Notes under the pieces: generated by a model
The model's database searches: none
Told to the model about the DNA's origin: nothing
The model's input: only the letters and a program-made list of their open reading frames with translations
Position numbers and translations under genes: made by a program
Source of the DNA: Prolixibacteraceae bacterium
GTDB taxonomy: Bacteria; Bacteroidota; Bacteroidia; Bacteroidales; Prolixibacteraceae
Assembly: GCA_003537645.1 (NCBI GenBank)
Contig: DPRM01000107.1
Coordinates: 1 to 63,295 of the forward strand
Reading direction: 5' to 3'
Length of the DNA stretch: 63,295 bases
Shown: piece by piece, positions 43,701 to 51,734 of the stretch
How the letters are laid out: every line of letters starts with the position of its first letter
Position numbering within the stretch: the first letter of the stretch is position 1

Positions 43701-43946
43701 TTCCTGTGTAGTCATACCTACAAATGAAAATACAAGTGTTTTTGTATCGGTCGGAATCTTAATTGAATACTTCCCGTTCATATCGGTTATAGTACCCATC
43801 GATGTTCCTTTTACCGAAATTGATACACCTGGCATGGACCCTCCATCGTCGGCGGAGGTAACGCTGCCTGTGATATCCCTGGTTTGCGCCCAGAGGATAT
43901 TCATCCCAATTGCAAAAAATGCAAGCAATAACGCGATTCTTTTCAT
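40701..43946 (-). CDS. SusC/RagA TonB-linked outer membrane protein (pair 1)
   Basis: 1081 aa. Signal peptide (about 1-20), carboxypeptidase-regulatory-like domain (about 22-110), TonB plug (VDGVPYGG, NGVILITTKKG) and a 22-strand-type barrel ending in the hydrophobic SLGINIKL. Imports the ligand held by SusD using TonB energy. No N-terminal secretin/STN signalling domain, so no anti-sigma partner is expected. The first 41 bases of the gene are almost identical to those of the other two SusC genes here. Confidence 0.94.
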   Translation of the reverse strand: MKRIALLLAFFAIGMNILWAQTRDITGSVTSADDGGSMPGVSISVKGTSMGTITDMNGKYSIKIPTDTKTLVFSFVGMTTQEITIGNQTTINVQLKSEDVTVDEVVIVAYGTAKKESLTGAISTVNSKSIESRPVSSVSGVLEGKAAGVQVNNTYGEPGSDATIRIRGFSSVNGSNAPLYVVDGVPYGGNVSDMNPQDIENITVLKDAASSALYGNRASNGVILITTKKGKTDGVGLRVNINQGVYNRGLKEYDRLGADDYMEVMWKGYRNNLMTAQAAKYPTAELAGAEASKSLVSNTLKYNIYNKPEAELFDANGKLVAGAQVHSGYNDLDWYEDIERLGHRQDYTVSGEGASAKSNYFFSTGYLDEKGYVESSDFKRFTGRTNINITPKKWIKAGLSLAGSHQVSNNTTGDAGSATTFINPFYYARNVAPIYPVYLHDMTTGDFILDANGAKQFDRGSQYARPQNLDRHIVWETQLNMDKTYRNTLQSQVFMDINFLNDFTFSLKGDMNTRATERQTYNNATIGDGAGNSGRASRTFYRYKIYTLQQQLNWNKAINLHNVDLFAGHESYNYNYAYTYGYKTTETFEGGTELINFTNITSLDGYQNNYRTESYLSRARYNYNNKYFAEASFRRDGSSRFYKDNRWGNFWSTGASWTISKEDFMASLQEQVNMLKLRASYGEVGNDASVDYYGYMALYAMEQNANKGAAFKTQNEALDIQWETSSSFGVALEGTFFNRANLSLEYFDKRSQDLLFDIYLPLSAGGTSTSTAEATITKNLGSVSNRGLELIFDVDVIKTKDLKWNLGINATTLTNKIVTLPEQNRKNGIVSGTKKYMEGHGIYDFWMFQYEGVDQMTGRSLYKPDLEKYYIGEAVEGKTQFPAAYLVTIGDKNYSTYTTYAAKDWSGSAIPDLFGSFSTSLSYKSFDLSMICTYSIGGKTLDYSYQSLMSVSATPHAIHSDVLNAWDGVPAGMTETSADRIDPNGVPVVNYGLSTFNDATSTRFLLDASYLVVKNIGLNYNFSKNFTNRLDISNLSASLSVENLATFTKMRGMNPQQSYAGTNDNAFVTARVFSLGINIKL

Positions 43947-44285
43947 AGAAAATTATTTTAAATTTAACAGCTTTGAGCGACGAATATAATTATTTATCAA
44001 TACGAAAATAGTGCTATTCCTCATTTGTTAAGAAATGTGAAAAATCATTCTTAATATGTAAATATTCTAAGCTGATTTGTAGTGTTTTAGTTTTATCCAT
44101 TACAGAATTTGGTATGTTAAATTTTTTTTCATGTCTATTGTTTGGGATCTCTATCTACTGGTTTTACTCTTGTTTTGGGTAATATTATTCTATATTAGGA
44201 TTAAGTATAACGAAAAGTGGCCGGCTTATTTTGAAATAAGCCGGCCACTCTGATTTTTCTATTTGATATTTAAACTAAATGTTTA
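43947..44285. other. Leader and intergenic region before SusC pair 1
   Basis: No gene was recognised. On the minus strand TAnnTTCG-type sequences lie at 43988-43981 (TATATTCG) and 44010-44003 (TATTTTCG), possible -7 variants. The terminator of the second SusC/SusD operon is at 44216-44249. Confidence 0.5.
44216..44249 (-). terminator. Terminator of the second SusC/SusD operon
   Basis: Perfect 16-bp stem (44216-44231 with 44234-44249) with a very short loop; GC-rich core. A T-run follows only weakly in the minus direction. Confidence 0.75.
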
Positions 44286-45881
44286 TTAATATCCTGGATT
44301 TTGCTGGTCTTTCAACGGGCCAGTATTTGCGTTTAGCTCAACAAGTGGAATTGGCCATACAAATTTGAAATCGTCATAAGGTTTTGCTGTGACTCCATAA
44401 GGTCCTGCATATTCGCTTCCAAGGGTAAATGTGGCTGCAGCAGGATTTCCATTTGTCAATTTTGCAGGGATACCGGCAATTGGAAAATGAGGACAATGCT
44501 GTAACCTGTGAATATCTGGCCAACGACGTCCTTCCATATTCAACTCAATTCTTCTTTCAGCCAGAATTGCTTTTAAAAGTGCTTTATTGTCAGCAAAGTC
44601 AGCAGCTTTATAGCTTTGTGTCGCCTTATCGGCCAATGCTCTGTCGCGAACCATATTCAGGTATTTTAATCCATTGGCCACATCATTGTTCCGTGCATAG
44701 GCTTCAGCAAGGTTTAGTAGAACTTCAGCATAACGCATCATTGGCGAAGCATCGCTGTAGTTAGTATCATCCTTGTATTTGCCGGAGAATACCATCCCAT
44801 TGGAAGTAAAGACCATTTCCGGATCTTTTCTCCGTTTGTCGTCAGTTCGCCAATAGGAATTTCTCCAAACGATAGGGCTGATACAAACTAATAGCCTTCT
44901 TTTATATTGAGAAGCTAAAGCTGCATTTACCCCGGGATTATTTGTTGCAGAGTTTTCCATTCCATAGATATATTCTGTATTGGTGTAGTTTGCAGCGAAA
45001 CATGTCCATGGTTCAGCTCCTAAAGTATATTCAGTGGCTAATGCACCACCGGTAACCAATTTAGTTGCTTCAGTAATTACTTTATCCATATCCCACATGT
45101 GCTGATAAATACGCACTTTATAGGCAATTGCAGCACCTTTTGTTCCGCGTGTAATCTTGGCATTTCCAGTTCTTCCGGTCTTTTGAGGTAGATTAGTTTC
45201 GGCAAAATTCAAATCTTCAAGAATTTTTCCATAAACAAAAGCCACAGATTCCCGTCCTTTGGCATAACCTAGATCAATGGCCGTCTGAGTAGTAAATGGT
45301 TTATCGTGATAAGGTACTCCCTGGTGAGTGGCACCAGCTGAATGTTTGTAAGGGCGGGCAAACATTACCAATAGTTCGTGGTATGCGGCCGCTCTCAATA
45401 ATCGTGCTTCGCCTTCATAAGCCTTTGCAACATCAGCGGTAATTGTTCCAGCAGTTGCAGCAGCGTTTACTCCGTCAATAATAATATTGCAACGATTTAT
45501 TAAACGATAGGTGTCGCTCCAATACCAAACATTATTGGCAGTAGTCGGATCATAAGTTCCTTCATAAGTAAACCGATAAAATGCAGCGAGGTTTATTGCG
45601 TCTTCACCGCGACAGTCGCCTTGTTGAACAAACGCTGCCCCAAACGGGTATCCTCTTAAGTTTCCAGCAGCGTCACCTCTTTGGGCTGCCTGATACATTC
45701 CCATTACTGAAAGTTCAATCAATGCAGGCGTGGTGAATGCTGTGGTTTCAGAAACCTGGTTATATGGGTCAAGTTCAATAATTTCTTTATCGGTGCACGA
45801 GTTTAATGTCAGTGCAACGAGAATTACCGGCAGAAGGAGAAATTTGCCGAATCTTATTTTATATAAGCTATTTATTTTCAT
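44286..45881 (-). CDS. SusD/RagB family substrate-binding lipoprotein (pair 2)
   Basis: 531 aa. Signal peptide with lipobox LNSC (Cys29) followed by TDKE. SusD core: EGEARLLRAAAYHELLVMFARPY and AEVLLNLAEAYAR; the C-terminal ILAERRIELNMEGRRWPDIHRL is the family signature. Partner of the SusC gene 23 bases upstream. Ligand unknown. Only distantly similar to the SusD of pair 1 by eye, so a different substrate is likely. Confidence 0.93.
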   Translation of the reverse strand: MKINSLYKIRFGKFLLLPVILVALTLNSCTDKEIIELDPYNQVSETTAFTTPALIELSVMGMYQAAQRGDAAGNLRGYPFGAAFVQQGDCRGEDAINLAAFYRFTYEGTYDPTTANNVWYWSDTYRLINRCNIIIDGVNAAATAGTITADVAKAYEGEARLLRAAAYHELLVMFARPYKHSAGATHQGVPYHDKPFTTQTAIDLGYAKGRESVAFVYGKILEDLNFAETNLPQKTGRTGNAKITRGTKGAAIAYKVRIYQHMWDMDKVITEATKLVTGGALATEYTLGAEPWTCFAANYTNTEYIYGMENSATNNPGVNAALASQYKRRLLVCISPIVWRNSYWRTDDKRRKDPEMVFTSNGMVFSGKYKDDTNYSDASPMMRYAEVLLNLAEAYARNNDVANGLKYLNMVRDRALADKATQSYKAADFADNKALLKAILAERRIELNMEGRRWPDIHRLQHCPHFPIAGIPAKLTNGNPAAATFTLGSEYAGPYGVTAKPYDDFKFVWPIPLVELNANTGPLKDQQNPGY

Positions 45882-45904
45882 ATTAATAGTATTTGTGTGT
45901 TCAA

Positions 45905-48900
45905 CTATAAAGTTAGATTAATACCCATAGTAATAACTCGTTGTCTGGGTGTTCCATTAAAATCAACACCATTGGTTTCCATTTCGGGGTCGATTCCAGT
46001 ATAATTAGTTTTCATCCATAAGTCTTGACCCTGAACGAAAATTCTTAGGTTTTCAACATTAATCCTGCTCATCAATGTTTTTGGCAAAGTATAACCAAGT
46101 ACCACATTCTGTAATTTCAGGAAATCTGCTTTTTCAACAAATCTGCCATTTGTTTGGTTGGAGATATTAATGAAGTTACCTCCCTGGTACCATAATTTTG
46201 GTGTCCAACCATCGCCCGGTTCAGCTTCACTTTTCCAACGACCCAAAATTTCACGGCTATTGTTGGTAAACGAATGTTGGGTTAAGTCGTCACGAGTGCG
46301 GTTCATGATGTAGTTACCACCACTGAAACGAAACATTAGATTAAGGTCGAATCCTTTGTAAAATAGTTTAGAATTAAGTGCACCAAAGAATGTAGGCAGC
46401 GAAGAACCAAAAATTTTCTTATCGGTAGCACTGCTTAAAGTTGCTGCTGTGGCAATATCTGACGGATTAGCAGGATCGTACACCTTATAATTGGATGTTG
46501 GAATATTTCCCTGAACGAGAGCCCCATCGGCTTTGCGATATATTGGATTACCATTTGCTTTATTGACCCCAACATAGTCATAACCATAAATTGCCCTGAT
46601 TGGTTCACCAATCTTGATAATGGTATAATTGTCTGGAAGAATCTGAGTTTGCCCTTCAACCAATGCAAGAACTTCATTCTTAGAAAGAGTCAAGTTAGCA
46701 TCTATTGTCCAGGTAAGGTCTTTTGATTTTAAAACAAGTGCCTCGCCGGAGAATTCATATCCCCAGTTTTTAAGTGCTCCTACGTTTTTATTTACAGAGT
46801 TTCCTGGAATACCAAAAGATGGAGGTGTTGGTGCCGCGAGGATTAAGCCATCCTGATCATTCTGATAATAGTCGAACGAAAGTTTAAACTTTCCACCATA
46901 AAACATAGCATCAAAACCATAGTCCAATTTTTTGCTGGTTTCCCATTGCAGGTTGTCGTTACCCATTTGTGCAAATGCCAGCCCATTATAATCGGCGTAT
47001 TTGGCTGCACCATATAAACCTGCATAAGGATAATTCCCAATAGATACGTTTCCTACTTGTGCATAAGATGCCCTAACCTTGAAGTCAGAAACAATATTTG
47101 TAAGGCTTTTCATAAATGGTTCTTTAGCAATGTTCCAGCCAATAGATCCACCAGGGAAAACACCATATTTGTTAGCAGTTGGAAGTGAAGAAATTCCGTC
47201 GTAACGAACTGATGCCTGGATAAAATATTTTTCAGAAAAATTGTAGTTTACCCTTGCGGCATAAGAGATAAATCCATTTTCGGACAAACCTCCACCAGAG
47301 TTTGGTGTGCCGTATGAGCCAGATATTAGGTTATGCTGGAAAAATTCGTTGGAAAGGTCAGTTCCAAGAGCTTCGAACCAGTTATAACGTTGTTTTTGAT
47401 ATTCGTTCACCAAAACTGCTGATACATTATGGACTTCATCGAAAGATTTATTGTAGGATAGAATATTCTGCCAGTTCCAACGTGCATAAGCATCGTACAT
47501 ATTTTGCATACGACCTTTTACACTTTGTCCGTCACCATGAATGGCATTCCAATACAGCATACCTTCAGATCCATTTCGGTCAATACCCAATTGTGTGCGG
47601 AAGTTTAAACCTGGCATAAGGGTTACTGATGCAAATGCGGTACCCATAGTGCGTAGATTTTTTGTTCCGTATTTATTTTTTGTCAGGGTATATATAATGT
47701 TTGGGAGATTATCGTCAATCGTAGAAGTATTTTTCCAACGACCAACTAATCCTGGTGTTACCAAATCAATGTTATAACCAGTTGGGTGGTTTGAATCGTA
47801 AATTGGGGTATTTGGTAATTGTCGAATGGCAGAGAAAATATTACCTGAGAGCGAATTTTCGCCAGCGTTCATGCCGGCATATTCGGTTTGGGTAACTCCA
47901 ATATTAGCCCCCAAGGTCAGCCATTTTGTTACTTTTTGGTCAACATTCGCGCGGGCAGAAAAACGACTCATTTCATTTGGAATACTAACTCCTTCCTGAG
48001 TTGTGTAACCTAAGGAAAAATAGTAGCTACTCTGTTCCGAAGCTCCAGACATTGATAGGTTATGATCTTGTTGGAAAGCATTTTTCCTTAAAACGGCACC
48101 TTGCCAGTCGGTATCAACACCACCATCAACAGCTTTGGCAGCCAACCCACGGTTGGATGTTTTTTCATTGGCAATTTCAATGAATTCTTTGGCATTCAAA
48201 AGATCGAATAAATTAACAGGCTGTGCATAGCCCATATAATTATTGTACGAAGTTTTGAATTTACCTTTTGTTCCCTTTTTAGTAGTGATCAACATTACCC
48301 CATTGGCGGCCCGAGATCCATAAATAGCTGTAGCCGATCCGTCTTTTAGAATTTCAATGGATTCGATGTCGGCTGGATTAATGTCGGTTAGTGCATTGTT
48401 GGTAGCATATCCGCCAAGACCGCCGGTTGCAACAGGAATGCCGTCAACAACGATTAATGGATACGTGCCAGAAGAAATAGAACTAACACCACGGATCAGA
48501 ATTTTTGGGGCTGCACCCAATACTCCCGAATTAGTGGTAATCTGCACCCCTGCAGAACGGCCAGCTAATTGAGATTCGAAACTTGGAGTAGCCAATGTTG
48601 CAATTTCATCCCCCTTTACTTGTGAAATTGATCCAGTTACTTCCCTTTTTTTCTGAACTCCGTAACCAACGACTACAACCTCATCAACAGAAATGTCCTG
48701 TGATTTTAGTTGGACATTTATGACTGATTGGTTATCAATGGCTGCTTCCAAGGAAGTCATACCAACAAAGCTAAAAACCAATGTTTTAGCATTTTCAGGA
48801 ACCTTAAGCAGATATTTTCCATCCATATCGGTAATGGTTCCCAGTGAGGTTCCTTTTACCGAAATTGAAACTCCCGGCATGGATCCTCCATCGTCGGCGG

Positions 48901-48991
48901 AGGTAACCTTGCCCGTGATTTCTTTGGTTTGCGCCAGAAGGACGTTCAAACCAATTGCAAAAAATGCAAGCAATAACGCGATTTTTTTCAT
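45905..48991 (-). CDS. SusC/RagA TonB-linked outer membrane protein (pair 2)
   Basis: 1028 aa. Same layout as the SusC of pair 1: signal peptide, carboxypeptidase-regulatory-like domain, plug (LIVVDGIPVATGG, NGVMLITTKKG) and a barrel ending in TMGINLTL. The signal peptide and following domain are very like those of pairs 1 and 3, at DNA level too, while the barrel diverges. No STN domain. Confidence 0.94.
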   Translation of the reverse strand: MKKIALLLAFFAIGLNVLLAQTKEITGKVTSADDGGSMPGVSISVKGTSLGTITDMDGKYLLKVPENAKTLVFSFVGMTSLEAAIDNQSVINVQLKSQDISVDEVVVVGYGVQKKREVTGSISQVKGDEIATLATPSFESQLAGRSAGVQITTNSGVLGAAPKILIRGVSSISSGTYPLIVVDGIPVATGGLGGYATNNALTDINPADIESIEILKDGSATAIYGSRAANGVMLITTKKGTKGKFKTSYNNYMGYAQPVNLFDLLNAKEFIEIANEKTSNRGLAAKAVDGGVDTDWQGAVLRKNAFQQDHNLSMSGASEQSSYYFSLGYTTQEGVSIPNEMSRFSARANVDQKVTKWLTLGANIGVTQTEYAGMNAGENSLSGNIFSAIRQLPNTPIYDSNHPTGYNIDLVTPGLVGRWKNTSTIDDNLPNIIYTLTKNKYGTKNLRTMGTAFASVTLMPGLNFRTQLGIDRNGSEGMLYWNAIHGDGQSVKGRMQNMYDAYARWNWQNILSYNKSFDEVHNVSAVLVNEYQKQRYNWFEALGTDLSNEFFQHNLISGSYGTPNSGGGLSENGFISYAARVNYNFSEKYFIQASVRYDGISSLPTANKYGVFPGGSIGWNIAKEPFMKSLTNIVSDFKVRASYAQVGNVSIGNYPYAGLYGAAKYADYNGLAFAQMGNDNLQWETSKKLDYGFDAMFYGGKFKLSFDYYQNDQDGLILAAPTPPSFGIPGNSVNKNVGALKNWGYEFSGEALVLKSKDLTWTIDANLTLSKNEVLALVEGQTQILPDNYTIIKIGEPIRAIYGYDYVGVNKANGNPIYRKADGALVQGNIPTSNYKVYDPANPSDIATAATLSSATDKKIFGSSLPTFFGALNSKLFYKGFDLNLMFRFSGGNYIMNRTRDDLTQHSFTNNSREILGRWKSEAEPGDGWTPKLWYQGGNFINISNQTNGRFVEKADFLKLQNVVLGYTLPKTLMSRINVENLRIFVQGQDLWMKTNYTGIDPEMETNGVDFNGTPRQRVITMGINLTL

Positions 48992-49308
48992 AGATATTTA
49001 TTTTAAATTAAACAGCTTCAAACTAAATCAATCTCTAAAAGAACCCCTTCCTGCCAATCTATTCAGACCTTATTTATGTTTCAATTATTCTATTTCTGGC
49101 TTAATAGTTTATTCTTAAAATCCGACCATTAAATTTTGTCTATAAATGTAAAAAAATGTTAATGTATTACAACAGCCTGGATGAAATATTTTTGGCTATT
49201 CGTTAAAATTTGAATTTATCGGCAATTGATCTTTTTTTAGGAGTTTGATACAAATAAAAAAGGCACCTGTTGCCAGGTGCCTTTTTAGTAAAATATTAAA
49301 TCGTGTTA
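48992..49308. other. Leader and intergenic region before SusC pair 2
   Basis: No gene was recognised in these 317 bases. The first 30 bases upstream of the ATG (minus strand GCTGTTTAATTTAAA) are shared with the leaders of pairs 1 and 3. No TAnnTTTG was found. The terminator of the third operon lies at 49257-49286. Confidence 0.5.
49257..49286 (-). terminator. Terminator of the third SusC/SusD operon
   Basis: GGCACCTG (49262-49269) pairs with CAGGTGCC (49274-49281), flanked by A-tract and T-tract extending the stem. Confidence 0.88.
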
Positions 49309-50139
49309 TTATTTGATTGGGGTGTAAACTTCATCAATCACACGGTTGCCAGTACCTCCAACATAGTAATAATGCAAATAGAATTTGCCAGTTGAAGGTT
49401 CGTAATATGAACGTTCAGCAGAAGCAATAATTTCTGCAGGCGTTCCATTCTTATATGTAACAGTATTGGTTACAGGGTCAACAACGATATCAACAAAATA
49501 TCCAGAACCTCCAAGGTCACCCACAGGTATATTGCAAGAGTAGGCAGTCAGAGGTTTCAAAAATTTCTTTTCGTTGATCGGACGTGGTCCGGCTGTTGGA
49601 TGGGTAAATACTCCCACACACTGGTAGTCGCCGGCATAAGCGTTGGCAACACCAATATTGGTAGTAGCGCCATTGTTTACTTTACGCTGGTCGTTGGCCA
49701 TAACAGAAGTAAATGTAATTGTCCATGCTTCACCGATGTTTAGCAGGCCTTCGTTGGCTGGCATTGCTTTGCCACCAATGGTGAGGTCTTTAATCAGGTC
49801 GGCATATTTCAGGGTTACTTTTCCGGTAAAATCCTTACTGGTATTCGCACTGTTTACATCTAAAGTTCCAAGAAGAGCAGTATTCGATTTTTTACCTGTG
49901 ATGTCGGTAAAGGTTTTATACATCTCAACTTTTTGAATAGCAGGTCCTACAGGAACCAATACGGAAACATCGAAACTGGGAGTTGCGCCAAGTTTATAGG
50001 GAACATTTTTAGTAACCGGGGTTACCAGTCCGCCTACGCTGACATTGCTGGTCATCAGGTCATCAGTTTCAATACATGATGGTAGAAAAAAGATTGATCC
50101 GATAAGCACTACAGCTAAATATTTGAAATAATTTCTCAT
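49309..50139 (-). CDS. Lipoprotein of the third SusC/SusD locus
   Basis: 276 aa. The signal peptide has lipobox LPSC followed by IETDD, so it is a likely surface lipoprotein. All-beta in appearance; an Ig-like N-terminal part and a C-terminal part with YYEPSTGKFYLHYYYVGG. No enzymatic motif. I could not place it in a named family. Its place at the end of the operon matches SusE/F-like accessory ligand binders. The start ATG 50139 gives a normal signal peptide; the frame extends to 50157. Gap to the SusD gene is 33 bases. Confidence 0.82.
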   Translation of the reverse strand: MRNYFKYLAVVLIGSIFFLPSCIETDDLMTSNVSVGGLVTPVTKNVPYKLGATPSFDVSVLVPVGPAIQKVEMYKTFTDITGKKSNTALLGTLDVNSANTSKDFTGKVTLKYADLIKDLTIGGKAMPANEGLLNIGEAWTITFTSVMANDQRKVNNGATTNIGVANAYAGDYQCVGVFTHPTAGPRPINEKKFLKPLTAYSCNIPVGDLGGSGYFVDIVVDPVTNTVTYKNGTPAEIIASAERSYYEPSTGKFYLHYYYVGGTGNRVIDEVYTPIK

Positions 50140-50172
50140 AGTTAACAAATTTATCATTTTAAAATTCCATTA

Positions 50173-51720
50173 TTAGTTGACATCCCACCAAACACGGGTG
50201 TTCAGATCATCTTTTCCCTGACGGGCCACTGCAGCCTCGACATTGGTTTTATTACGTGAATATTCATCGGCAGGATAAAATACCCTTACCGGAATTTTTC
50301 TCTGGTTGTCAGCATCGGCAGGAGCTACAAGAACCGGGTAGCCAATACGACGCCATTCGAAATTAGCCTGTAATCCCTGGTCGAACATAGCAACCCATTT
50401 TTGGGTACCAATAAATTCCATTGCATGAGCAGGATCGTAAGCCCATCCACCCCAGTCAAAGAAATCCTGAAGGGCATAAGCCATGATGTCGTTTCCGTCC
50501 CATCCCCAGCTTTCGAATGTTGATCCCCAGATGTCTTCAAGCACTTCGGTAAAATATTCTTCATTCTGATAGAAAGAAGCTGTAATACCTTCGTTGTAAT
50601 ACTCTTCTGCTTTTGCTTCGCCACCGCTGATATAGTTTTTATGAGCAGCTTCGGCTAAAATAAACTGAAGTTCGGCATAACTCATCAACATACCCGGAGC
50701 AGAAGCCTGTGTATAGAAAGAGCCAATTTTTGAAGTGTTTTTTAATCCGTTACCATCATAGTTGGCAGCATCCGAAGATCTTAATCCGTTTGGAAGACCA
50801 GCATAATCATTATTTCCAACAGCCAGATCAGCATAAAGAGAAACTCTGTAGTCGGGGCTTGGTGCATCACCATAAAGCAAGTCAACCAAAGTTTTGCTTA
50901 CACGGTGGTCATCACGCGATTTGCGGTTTTCGTTGATCGGGTGGTTATTAGGCGCTGAACCTAAATAATGTAAAGCTGCATTGTCGTCGTTCGATGTGAA
51001 AATAGGAGTAGCAGAAGGATTAGAAACGATTGCCTGCATATCAGCAGCAACATTTTTCTTAGCCGACATACGGAGCAACAATCTTAAACGCAATGAATTG
51101 GCAAACTTTTTCCATTTTACGATGTCTCCATCAAAAAGAATATCGCCTGCCACTTCTTCGTTGTCTTCTGACAAAAGATCGTTGGCTTCTTTCAGTTTAG
51201 CAACCAAATCAGTATAAATTGATTCCTGTGTGTCGTAAACCGGAGAAATAATTACTTCAGCTGCAGAACCTTTCCATGCTTCAGAGTAAGGGATATCGCC
51301 ATAAAGGTCGGTTAATACTGAAGTGATATAAGCTTTCAGTACATAAGCAATACCTTTGTAGTTTTTCAGTTCTTTAGCTTCGGCTACCGAAATAATGGTA
51401 GCAACATCTTGTCCCGAAGCGGCATACAAGCTTGTCCATGTGTTATTAATTACTGATACACGTGGAATGTAGCGGTCTTCGTCGGTGTATTGTACTTTAG
51501 CCATGTGCTGAACCCAGCAGGATCCCATTTCATGACCCAAAAATATTTCATGAACACGATCAGTCATCGACTCAATAGAATTGGTCAGGAGCATATCAGG
51601 AGCTGCTTGTTCTATTGAAGGAGCGTTCACGTTGGTGTTGGTTTCCTCAAAATTATCTGTACATGCAGAGAAACCGATTACCAACGCAATTACAAATAGG
51701 TATTTAATTGTATTCTTCAT
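50173..51720 (-). CDS. SusD-like lipoprotein (SusD_2/PF12771 type, pair 3)
   Basis: 515 aa. Lipobox FSAC (Cys20) then TDNFEE. The sequence NVNAPSIEQAAPDMLLTNSIES and the later YAELQFILAEAAHKNY identify the second SusD group rather than the classical RagB group of pairs 1 and 2. Close partner of the SusC gene (14-base gap). Members of this group are often found away from polysaccharide enzymes, so the ligand may not be a glycan; that is inference. Confidence 0.9.
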   Translation of the reverse strand: MKNTIKYLFVIALVIGFSACTDNFEETNTNVNAPSIEQAAPDMLLTNSIESMTDRVHEIFLGHEMGSCWVQHMAKVQYTDEDRYIPRVSVINNTWTSLYAASGQDVATIISVAEAKELKNYKGIAYVLKAYITSVLTDLYGDIPYSEAWKGSAAEVIISPVYDTQESIYTDLVAKLKEANDLLSEDNEEVAGDILFDGDIVKWKKFANSLRLRLLLRMSAKKNVAADMQAIVSNPSATPIFTSNDDNAALHYLGSAPNNHPINENRKSRDDHRVSKTLVDLLYGDAPSPDYRVSLYADLAVGNNDYAGLPNGLRSSDAANYDGNGLKNTSKIGSFYTQASAPGMLMSYAELQFILAEAAHKNYISGGEAKAEEYYNEGITASFYQNEEYFTEVLEDIWGSTFESWGWDGNDIMAYALQDFFDWGGWAYDPAHAMEFIGTQKWVAMFDQGLQANFEWRRIGYPVLVAPADADNQRKIPVRVFYPADEYSRNKTNVEAAVARQGKDDLNTRVWWDVN

Positions 51721-51734
51721 AATTGAACGATTGT

